Below are positions 26,203 through 33,728 of a DNA stretch of 64,000 nucleotides, piece after piece. The DNA lies in contig NZ_JAOTJC010000013.1 in NCBI RefSeq assembly GCF_025628895.1, positions 76,161 through 140,160 of the forward strand. The letters are read 5' to 3'. Source of the DNA: Alteromonas salexigens. GTDB lineage: Bacteria > Pseudomonadota > Gammaproteobacteria > Enterobacterales > Alteromonadaceae. Made by a program: the position numbers and the translations under genes. The notes beneath the pieces were generated by a model. It was not told the DNA's origin. It did no database searches and saw only the letters and a list, made by a program, of their open reading frames with translations. Each line of letters begins with the position of its first letter. Position 1 is the first letter of the stretch.

Positions 26203-26664
26203 TCACTGGCTCATCATCAGACTTTCGCATAAATCTCGCCAGCATGCTTCTTTATATGCTTCCTCAAAATCAGAAAATGACAAGTCTATTTCTCTAAGTG
26301 ACCTATGATGGCGAAATAACCACTGGATGAGCTCGTCAGATATTTGTGGCTTTTCATGCCACTCATGAGCATCAGCCGGAAGTCCTCTTTCACAAATGAC
26401 AAACCCTACAAACGCTTTGTGCTTATCTATTTGTTCATCGTCATAGAGCTCCTGCAAAAACTCATAGAGTTCATATGTTTTGAAATGCTGTAAATGAGCA
26501 TAAAGCTTCGCCTGTGACACACGCCAAGAATGTTTTATTTCGTTGAGACATTTAACATTAACCCCACTCATTTTTTTATAGGTGTTTAGATCTTCAATCT
26601 CATCTTGTCTAAGTCGAACAAATTGCTCAAAAGTTCTCAGTATATCTTCGGTGGTTGTGCGCAT
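26203..26664 (-). CDS. Unknown protein upstream of Gabija
   Basis: 153 residues, soluble, helical and acidic, rich in aromatic residues and His (AKLYAHLQHFKTYELYEFLQ; QWLFRHHRSLREIDLS). The ATG context is weak. Same strand as gajA with 185 bases between, so it may be cotranscribed, but it is not a standard Gabija component. No family recognised. Confidence 0.55.
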   Translation of the reverse strand: MRTTTEDILRTFEQFVRLRQDEIEDLNTYKKMSGVNVKCLNEIKHSWRVSQAKLYAHLQHFKTYELYEFLQELYDDEQIDKHKAFVGFVICERGLPADAHEWHEKPQISDELIQWLFRHHRSLREIDLSFSDFEEAYKEACWRDLCESLMMSQ

Positions 26665-27093
26665 TGATGGACTCCGCGTTACCTGCTAAATGCCTCAATT
26701 GTGGCGCGGAGATTTTCAATGTCACATTTTTTTAGATCTTTTTTGATTGGAGAAACCAGATGTCTTGACAGGCACTAAACGTGTCGCACGCGACATTATC
26801 GATGCCATTCTTGGCACCACTGACGCCTCTCGTGACATCAATGATGGCGCCCGTGACATTAAGCAAAGCAAAATATCGTTAGAATTGTTGTTGCAAAAAA
26901 CACGGAGTTTTACTCACATTATTTTTATTTATAATTTTATAACTCTTTATAACTGTTAAAGTAATTTATAACACAGAAATACGTTTAAATGGCTGTCAAC
27001 TTCCAAAACTTTGACTTTAATCACAATGAATTTTCTTCTTAAACAACAATGTCAAATGAGTTCGGGCATTTTGATGCTGCTACCTCTTTCCTA
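26665..27093. other. Intergenic region between Gabija and the retron operon
   Basis: No convincing gene. A TTG-started plus-strand frame (26747-26959) encodes three near-repeats of R-D-I/N-D (VARDIIDAI, ASRDINDGARDIKQ) from repeats of CGTGACAT, but has no good ribosome-binding site. AT-rich elsewhere; probably holds the promoter of the 153-residue gene. Confidence 0.4.
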
Positions 27094-28827
27094 TCAATGT
27101 GATCTCTGAGATCGCAAGAGCCTGTCCATCAAAGTCCAAATTATCAATAACGACGTTTCGATATTTGCAACTTCAGCATGCTTTACATCACCGTTGCCTT
27201 CTGAGCCGTGAATTATTGGTAACTTGTTTCGAACGCTTTTACAGGATTCATATTTAGATAAAAGGTTTGAATCAAACTGAGAATCAATGCACTCCAACGT
27301 ATCGTCTATTATTTTTGTATGACGTCCCTTGGTGTCTTTTTTAACTCTTTTAGATGAGTACAGCGTTAACTTTTCCGTCGTGTTATTCCAAAGAAATTTT
27401 TCTATTTCATTAAATAGCTCCATTGTTCCAAGGAATATTCTGTCATTAACGCTTTTTTCATCAATACCCTGCCATAACATCCATGTAACTGAGTGTTGAG
27501 TTTCTACAAAAAAGTTTCGAGTTCTCCGTTGAAAAGGCGTTCCGGTAAAAGGCTGCTTTTGACAGATTTCATCGAGAATTCTCGCAATAGCAAACACTCT
27601 GCAATAGCGTACCTGACGAAGTCCGCTTGTCATCTTCTCAACAAACTGACAGTAGATATCCATTGCAGTCGCTACGGCATGAGAATTAGCATTATTAGAA
27701 CTTTCATCTGATTTACGCCAATATGCCATCGCTCCTTTCTTTATAGCCTTTTCAAGATTCCAGAGTTTGTTGGAAGCAGATGCTATTAAGACAGGAAGCC
27801 CGGGAACGGCATTTAAGAGAGATTCAACGACTGCAAAGCCGCTCAGATCGTCAGAATCATAGTTTTCAAAAGCAGACTCGTGTTCAGATAATCTTAAGTC
27901 TACTATCGCCAGTTCAGGTAATTTTCCCTCCCCGTGCAATTGAGACATCTTCAAAAACAATTCAACGTCAGCCTGACTATTAAAACATCGAATATCGGCA
28001 TTTATATCAGCCAACATGCTGTCTACCAATTGGTACCAACCATCTGCATGCTGATCATCAACAAACCAAATTTGTAAACTTTCACTACTTTCGAATACGT
28101 CACTTGAGAGATGAAATGTCTCATGCAAGTCATTGTAAAAAGACATGACAGGAGTGCTCTGACTCATGGACCTCTTTACATGACTCCACGTAGTTGTGAG
28201 TACTCTTCTCTTTTTTAAACAAATCTGTATTTTTCTATTAATAAAAGCTCTGAGATCTCCGCTGTGCAACTCATCCCATCGTTCGAGAATCTCCCACATC
28301 ATCATGGCGTTTTCCTGATTGTGCAAAAAAGAACAGGCGCTATGTAATGTTAGCTTGGAAGTCTCATTGAACAGAGTAAGGTCGCCTTCAACTTTTTGCA
28401 GTTCAAGCAGATCGAGTACTAATGAGAGTAATACGGCACCTCTGATATTTTTAACAGCATGCGGATCTAATAAAGACGCTGGTTGCTCAGGCATGTCATT
28501 GCAATCAAAGATTAGCGACTGATCATCTCTAAGAGCACCCGTTTCTTTTTCTACTTTCTCAATGATTGCGTCATCTACGTCGGAAAAAGCAATAGTAAAC
28601 AACCGAAGGTTGGAAGATTCGAGACCTTGTACTAACTTCAACAATGTCTTGAATTTATCTACAAAAAGCCCTTGCTGACATTGGTTCAGATTAGAGATGT
28701 TAATCACACACTCTTCAGAAGTTAAGTTGCGTTTCAGCAACCGGAGTAAATTAAAAGGGTTAAATTGACCTGAATGATTGAAAAGAAATTTACTATGCTT
28801 TGAAGTAAGTTTTAAATCAAATGTCAT
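27094..28827 (-). CDS. Retron-operon effector candidate: central receiver domain and C-terminal HEPN-like motif
   Basis: 577 residues from the ATG at 28827, chosen over 28857 because only two bases separate it from the previous stop and GGGAAG lies before it. Residues about 1-240 are of unknown fold. Residues about 250-390 form an intact receiver: WFVDDQ, LAIVDLRLSEH with the phospho-acceptor Asp (~310), LIASAS and the Lys in AYWRKSD (~372). The C-terminal part contains SVRNKLPIIHGSE, an R-N-x5-H (R-x6-H) motif, then a hydrophobic helix IIWTLMDRLL, the signature of HEPN RNase domains. Inferred role: toxic RNase restrained by its partners. No kinase is in the operon. HEPN assignment is by motif only. 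Confidence 0.7.
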   Translation of the reverse strand: MTFDLKLTSKHSKFLFNHSGQFNPFNLLRLLKRNLTSEECVINISNLNQCQQGLFVDKFKTLLKLVQGLESSNLRLFTIAFSDVDDAIIEKVEKETGALRDDQSLIFDCNDMPEQPASLLDPHAVKNIRGAVLLSLVLDLLELQKVEGDLTLFNETSKLTLHSACSFLHNQENAMMMWEILERWDELHSGDLRAFINRKIQICLKKRRVLTTTWSHVKRSMSQSTPVMSFYNDLHETFHLSSDVFESSESLQIWFVDDQHADGWYQLVDSMLADINADIRCFNSQADVELFLKMSQLHGEGKLPELAIVDLRLSEHESAFENYDSDDLSGFAVVESLLNAVPGLPVLIASASNKLWNLEKAIKKGAMAYWRKSDESSNNANSHAVATAMDIYCQFVEKMTSGLRQVRYCRVFAIARILDEICQKQPFTGTPFQRRTRNFFVETQHSVTWMLWQGIDEKSVNDRIFLGTMELFNEIEKFLWNNTTEKLTLYSSKRVKKDTKGRHTKIIDDTLECIDSQFDSNLLSKYESCKSVRNKLPIIHGSEGNGDVKHAEVANIETSLLIIWTLMDRLLRSQRSH

Positions 28828-28829
28828 TA

Positions 28830-29198
28830 TCAAGCTTCCCGCTTGATTGATTGACAACGCTCGATAAATTCAGGCAATACTTTTTCAAAGTAATCACTAT
28901 CAATACTGAAGTAAGGTCTCCCGGTGCCACTTTGTCGCAGATAGGGAGTACTATCGACAGAACCCGAGTAGACCATCATTGGCCAATTATTCTTTTTAGC
29001 GAAGTGGTTTACGATGTCATATCCAGTCATACCCGAATGGCATATGACACCATCAATTTTCAACGACGCAATGTAATCGACGTCAACTGTTTCACAAACT
29101 TCGATTATATTTCCATAGCCCAACCGTTCAATCTTTTCCTTAAACGACGAATTACGCTCGGGACGTCGATCGTCGTCCATGTAGATAATTCTAAGCAT
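28830..29198 (-). CDS. Degenerate stand-alone receiver domain protein
   Basis: 122 residues in the order of a receiver domain: N-terminal acidic cluster IYMDDD (8-10), the strand IDGVICHSGMTGYDIV where His 54 occupies the place of the phospho-acceptor Asp, VYSGS with the Ser, and no Lys at the final site (GTGRPYFSID). It therefore cannot take phosphate in the normal way. The ATG directly follows the RT stop (no gap) and its TGA is two bases before the next ATG, so it is tightly coupled to both. Likely an adaptor or decoy holding the receiver of the following protein (inference). Confidence 0.75.
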   Translation of the reverse strand: MLRIIYMDDDRRPERNSSFKEKIERLGYGNIIEVCETVDVDYIASLKIDGVICHSGMTGYDIVNHFAKKNNWPMMVYSGSVDSTPYLRQSGTGRPYFSIDSDYFEKVLPEFIERCQSIKREA

Positions 29199-31616
29199 TT
29201 AGTCTTTAAACTCTCTTAGGGTAAACATTAACCTTCCTTTTTTCGCATCTACAGCTACAGACGCTTTGTGAAATGAATGCTCTGTCAGATTTACAATAAT
29301 ATTTTCCAACACACTTTTGCTGTTACGTTCTTTAAAGCTCCCATGAACTAAAAGATCTCCCACAGGTAAAAATTCCCTAGCAGCAGAAGTTAGATCTCCA
29401 CCAGCGATCCATTTTTTGACTAGACCCGAGTCTGATGCCATATCTATTTTCGGCATTTTGCTGAATGGCAGTCCTGTATCTCGCCTGAATATTTGCAAAC
29501 ATCTAGGCTCTTTGGTTTCCGGATCCTCGTTAATAAAACAGAGCACATACGGCTTATTAGCCGATGATGTTCTCACCCTTTCACTATCAGCCATATGCTG
29601 CTTAATACTATCAAGAACCTTCTTTAACGAATCTCGCCACGCTTTAATATCTGTGACGACTCTGTCTTCCATGTTACTTCTATCGATTTCAACAGCGTTC
29701 TCCATACCCGCGGCAGATACAGCGGGCAAAGCAATTTGTTGATAAAAGTTGTCAGTATCATTTTCATAAAGTCGTACAGCAGATTTTAAATCACGAATTG
29801 CTTGTACTGCTTTAGCCGATTGCTTAGATGGTTTTTCAATATTAATGCGAACATCATCTCCATTGCTTCGCAGCAGGTTAAGAAGCTCTTTATGAGTATT
29901 TGATAGCTTCTGTTTTAAGGTTTTTGAAAGATATCTAAAGTTTTGGGCAACTGACTCAGACAAATTGTCAACAAGCTGTTTCACACTATGTCCATCTCCA
30001 TTAGTGCTTTTGTGAAAAAGATCGTCCAGCGGGTACATATTCAATTTTTGACAAACAACACGTTGTTTTTTGGGATCTGGCCAACCTTGTTCGACTAGCA
30101 TCTTAATTTTATCCAGATCAAAGGAAGAATGAGACTTACAATGCACTATCAATGCTCTCTGTAAATTTTGAGGCGCACTGTTAAAGAAGGTCTCATAACG
30201 AGATTTGTCTGACTTTAATTTATCGGCTTGCTCTTTAAGGCTTTTTTCTTGTTCAGATAGTAAGCCACTATCCAAAGCCAGATAGGGCTGAGTCTTTATT
30301 AGGGATTGAAGGTGAGTAAGCTTATTGGCGAGCCTAAGCACTACGTGTTCAACAGGCCACTCAAATTTCATCGCAATGCGATAAAATGCTCCTAGCATCT
30401 CTTCATATTTTTTTATTCGGGCATACTGTTTCGGAGAAATTGAACGTCTCTTGTCCAAATCATAGGGCGAGTTAACTGCCGTACACACAACTTGCCCGTA
30501 CCAATGAATTCTTCCCAACAGATGCAGAGCATAAATTTTGTGCATTTCATCTTCTGTTATTGGCTTAGGATGCTTGACTCCCTTAGATGGTGAACGTAAA
30601 AAACGCCCGAGCGTTCCGTTTTTAAAAAAACCAATGGGCAAAAATGCATCAAATGCTCTTTTATTTTTTAGCTTCCAAAATTCCAATATCGACTTCTCAA
30701 CTGAGTCATATTTGTGCTCGAGGTTGTAAAGTGTCGCTCTGAGTGCGTCCACATGTTTTTTATGCAAATTTAGTCCATCATTAACCACTATCCCCGTTAC
30801 CATCTGACGCGTACTTCGATACATTATTTTTGTTTTGGCCTCATTGATTTGAAAGCCATTTCTTCGCACATGACGAGTTACTTCATCTATTATTTTTTGT
30901 GGGGATATCCGCTTTACATTGTTGGTCGATATCGTCAAGTCATCGGCGTAACGCGTATAAGTTAAATCATATTTTGCTGCAAACTTTCCAAGCTGATAAT
31001 CCAACTTTTTGCAGATAAGGTTTGAAAGCAAAGGGGAACTAGGGGCGCCTTGCGGTAACCCTCTGTTGATATCAATCTCTTTTGGCAGACAAACTAAAGA
31101 TGCAGCTACAGCCGCCTGACGATGACTAAAACCATATGGCTTTTTAATGAGCATCCCAACTATTCTAGGGAAGGTAATAGAAGGGAAAAAATCTTTAAGG
31201 TCGATGCTTATCACGACCTTTTTTCCAGTATGTGCCAACGCATTACTCACGACACCCCTAGGCCTGTCTACGCCGCTGACGGATTCAACATCCTGATCAT
31301 CTTTGAGCGGTTTTACTGAATTTGCGGAGACAAAGCCGTAGGCATACTGTGAAACGTCATGATTTTTCTCAAGATACTTTCTCAGTTTGGACTGATACTC
31401 TTTAAGCTTGTGGTCAACTGTGACTAGCTGCCTTTCAGTACCATTGCGCTTTTTGATGGAAAAGGTTTTATAGTGTTTCTTTGTTATTGGCCAACACCCA
31501 TTTTTCGATAGCAGTTTGGTATCAAAAACAGGTTCACTCGCTAGCAACTCTTCTAGCAATGAAAAGATGTCTTGTTCTTTTTCTGTATTTTTCGAAGTTG
31601 GTTTAATTATTTTCAT
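29199..31616 (-). CDS. Retron-type reverse transcriptase with a long C-terminal extension
   Basis: 805 residues. The RT core is within 45-300: NALAH (125-129, the retron NAxxH motif), IDLKDFFPSI with catalytic Asp 139, GLPQGAPSSP (187-195), YADD (223-226) with both catalytic Asp, and VTG (273-275), the two retron-specific motifs being NAxxH and VTG. Retron RTs are usually 300-400 residues; here about 500 further residues follow, helical to ~690, then a mixed domain to the end, without a motif I can name. The last 40 residues (VLENIIVNLTEHSFH...) weakly resemble the N-box of histidine-kinase ATPase domains, but lack the following D-x-G-x-G. It lies 15 bases after the a2 repeat of the predicted ncRNA. 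Confidence 0.9.
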   Translation of the reverse strand: MKIIKPTSKNTEKEQDIFSLLEELLASEPVFDTKLLSKNGCWPITKKHYKTFSIKKRNGTERQLVTVDHKLKEYQSKLRKYLEKNHDVSQYAYGFVSANSVKPLKDDQDVESVSGVDRPRGVVSNALAHTGKKVVISIDLKDFFPSITFPRIVGMLIKKPYGFSHRQAAVAASLVCLPKEIDINRGLPQGAPSSPLLSNLICKKLDYQLGKFAAKYDLTYTRYADDLTISTNNVKRISPQKIIDEVTRHVRRNGFQINEAKTKIMYRSTRQMVTGIVVNDGLNLHKKHVDALRATLYNLEHKYDSVEKSILEFWKLKNKRAFDAFLPIGFFKNGTLGRFLRSPSKGVKHPKPITEDEMHKIYALHLLGRIHWYGQVVCTAVNSPYDLDKRRSISPKQYARIKKYEEMLGAFYRIAMKFEWPVEHVVLRLANKLTHLQSLIKTQPYLALDSGLLSEQEKSLKEQADKLKSDKSRYETFFNSAPQNLQRALIVHCKSHSSFDLDKIKMLVEQGWPDPKKQRVVCQKLNMYPLDDLFHKSTNGDGHSVKQLVDNLSESVAQNFRYLSKTLKQKLSNTHKELLNLLRSNGDDVRINIEKPSKQSAKAVQAIRDLKSAVRLYENDTDNFYQQIALPAVSAAGMENAVEIDRSNMEDRVVTDIKAWRDSLKKVLDSIKQHMADSERVRTSSANKPYVLCFINEDPETKEPRCLQIFRRDTGLPFSKMPKIDMASDSGLVKKWIAGGDLTSAAREFLPVGDLLVHGSFKERNSKSVLENIIVNLTEHSFHKASVAVDAKKGRLMFTLREFKD

Positions 31617-31631
31617 TATTCAATTGAGGTC

Positions 31632-31826
31632 GCGCTTCCCCAGATTACTCATCGCGCTTGCGCGAAAATTGTCCTATAGTGTCACTCATGTATTCTCATG
31701 AATGTTAGATATTACATAACGCTACGTGTAACACGTAACAAGCCAATTGCCTGATTCGGAGTAAGTGAGCAACAAGTGCTCAATTACCCTACTACAGACA
31801 ACGACTTAACTAATCTGGAGAAGCGC
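31632..31826 (-). ncRNA. Predicted retron msr-msd RNA
   Basis: The segment is bounded by inverted repeats a1 (31809-31826) and a2 (31632-31649). In RNA sense they read GCGCUUCUCCAGAUUAGU and AGUAAUCUGGGGAAGCGC: 16 Watson-Crick pairs, one GU pair and one mismatch of 18. Between them are stem-loops at 31758-31789 (12 pairs with one mismatch), 31723-31737 (TACGTG/CACGTA), 31683-31704 and 31652-31665. Position, length (~195 nt), strand and flanking pair agree with msr-msd next to a retron RT. The branching guanosine and msd limits are not determined. Confidence 0.8.
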
Positions 31827-31887
31827 TTTTAAAGTTTATCAAATTTTTCAGACTGTCTCTTCAATTTTCAGTTTTATTTATGAAGCA

Positions 31888-32289
31888 TTAGACTTGTTTT
31901 GAAAAAACTATTTCAAAGTTATCCGAATCCCATTTTGTTATTGAACCCACCCAATCTATTTTAGGCGAGAACGTGTTCTTATACTTACTGGCGTCCTCAC
32001 CACAAGCAATTGCCTCCGGCGAATTCGTTTTTGCAATAATTGCGCGAACTGTTGCCCCATTTTTAGTTGCTAGATCAAGCTTTTCTCTAAACTCGGAGTT
32101 GCCATTGCCACTCCATCGACTGACTCTATCAACGTACTTCATAGCCCGCTCTCCGTTAACCGTTACCGGCTGAAAGAATTGGTGCCACAGACTCAGTACA
32201 AGCTCACCTTTTTCATTAAATGCCGATACAGACCACTGCACGTTGTTTTGCGTAGCTTTGAATGCCTTGAACGCCTCTGAAATTAACAT
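31888..32289 (-). CDS. Small unknown protein upstream of the retron
   Basis: 133 residues from the second ATG (32289), for which AGGAG has proper spacing; the first ATG would touch it. Mixed alpha/beta sequence with WSVSAFNEKGELVLSLWHQF and a basic middle. No family recognised. It follows the DUF2130 gene by 16 bases and is on the same strand, so it is part of that operon and not necessarily of the retron. Confidence 0.6.
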   Translation of the reverse strand: MLISEAFKAFKATQNNVQWSVSAFNEKGELVLSLWHQFFQPVTVNGERAMKYVDRVSRWSGNGNSEFREKLDLATKNGATVRAIIAKTNSPEAIACGEDASKYKNTFSPKIDWVGSITKWDSDNFEIVFSKQV

Positions 32290-32305
32290 AGCCATCTCCT
32301 TTTAC

Positions 32306-33568
32306 TTAATCCAAAGCACCTATCTGGTCCAATAACGGCATTCCATCATCAGCCAATCCTTGAAGTTCACCGGCCATTGACATCATTTGGTTCGTGATCC
32401 CATCAATTTGCTTTTCGCGCTTGTTCCAAATACGAGTCATGGCATTACGTTCCTTCTCAAGTTCTTCCTTCATGACTCTTTGGTGATCAACCACTGCTTT
32501 TACTCGTTGAAGAAACTGAGGACTGCAAATATAGTCATAGACAGCCTCAATATGTTGTTCACGACCCGTACTAATTACTTTTTGTCTCTGCACTTCAAGT
32601 AATTGCATTCGTAATGCGTCAGCCAAACTTTTAACCAAACTAGGCTTTACTAACCAAATATCGTCTCTTATGACCATCGAGCCCCTTTCTTCTGCCGGGA
32701 ACACTTCTGTTACGATTACACCTATGTTGCCATTAACTGACTGCATGTCTGTTTTAAGCTTACTGATCCAGTTATTACTCCAGTTCTCAGTGCGCTTTGT
32801 TTCCCATACCACTTTCCCACACTCAGTGCCGGAGCGCATTTTCACCGTTTGAATAATGTCAGCACCTCGCGCCCCCGTTTTGACAGCTTCCACTTCGTCT
32901 AAGGGATATTCAGTGGCAAGAAGTGATTCCAGCTCAAGCTCAAGCACTTCACCTTGAAGCTGCTGAGATCCTTGAGCAAGCTTTCGCTTCATCTCTTCAT
33001 TCGCTTTCACGGCATCAGCGAGCTTTTTATTGTATTCAGCCTCTCTTAACTTAAAGCTTTCCTCCAAACTCTCTTGAATAGACTTCTTTTCTTCATCGAG
33101 CTTTCGTGCCACTTCCAGCTCCAAGTTCTTTCGGCTTTCTTCAATAGATGCTTTTTCTTTCCTCAGCTGCATTTCCCTATTCCGAAAATCTGCTATTTGC
33201 TCTTTTTGCATGGCAATGGAATGTTTGAGCTCGTCACTCTCCAGTTTCATATTCTCAATGGCCAATTCTGCTGCCTTTTGCTTTTCTCGCTCAATGCGCT
33301 GCTCCAACCTCTTAGCGGCCTCACCACTATCTTGTAATTGCTGGGTCAGCTCTTCGATTTGGCTTTCCTTGTCTTTTACCAAAGATCGCTCCAACTCCTT
33401 TCGGATCTGTTCTTCCAGCCCAGACTTGGACTCTTCGAGTTGCTTTAAAAAGTCAGTCTCATGCTTCTCTATCAAATGACTTGCGATACCATCTCTCAGT
33501 TGGAACTGTGTATCGCAGTGTGGGCAGGTAATATGGTCGTCGGAGTTGATGATTATTTTGGCGCTCAT
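32306..33568 (-). CDS. DUF2130-family coiled-coil protein with N-terminal zinc finger
   Basis: 420 residues. Residues 15-35 form a C2H2-like finger (CPHCDTQFQLRDGIASHLIEKH). A long coiled coil follows (about 40-210), and the C-terminal domain is DUF2130: LELESLLATEYPLDEVEAV, GADIIQTV, GKVVWETKRTENWSNNWISKLK, where the Glu and Lys in WETKRT resemble a PD-(D/E)XK active site. Such proteins are often in mobile elements; function unknown. It is between the NERD-helicase and the small protein, same strand. Confidence 0.85.
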   Translation of the reverse strand: MSAKIIINSDDHITCPHCDTQFQLRDGIASHLIEKHETDFLKQLEESKSGLEEQIRKELERSLVKDKESQIEELTQQLQDSGEAAKRLEQRIEREKQKAAELAIENMKLESDELKHSIAMQKEQIADFRNREMQLRKEKASIEESRKNLELEVARKLDEEKKSIQESLEESFKLREAEYNKKLADAVKANEEMKRKLAQGSQQLQGEVLELELESLLATEYPLDEVEAVKTGARGADIIQTVKMRSGTECGKVVWETKRTENWSNNWISKLKTDMQSVNGNIGVIVTEVFPAEERGSMVIRDDIWLVKPSLVKSLADALRMQLLEVQRQKVISTGREQHIEAVYDYICSPQFLQRVKAVVDHQRVMKEELEKERNAMTRIWNKREKQIDGITNQMMSMAGELQGLADDGMPLLDQIGALD

Positions 33569-33728
33569 GATATTTTTCCTAAATTAAAAATTCTTTCCAT
33601 AATGTAAGCACCTTACGTGCCAAAAATAAAAGCCCTTATTTTACAAATACTTAAGAAGCATTACTGTATACAACCCAATTAAAATAGCAAATATAATTAC
33701 CATTTAGCAAAATTATTAGCGGTTATTT

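Noticed and set aside
26747-26959. 70-codon ORF from TTG
   Set aside because: Only a TTG start, repetitive RDI text and no translation signal; possible but not supported.
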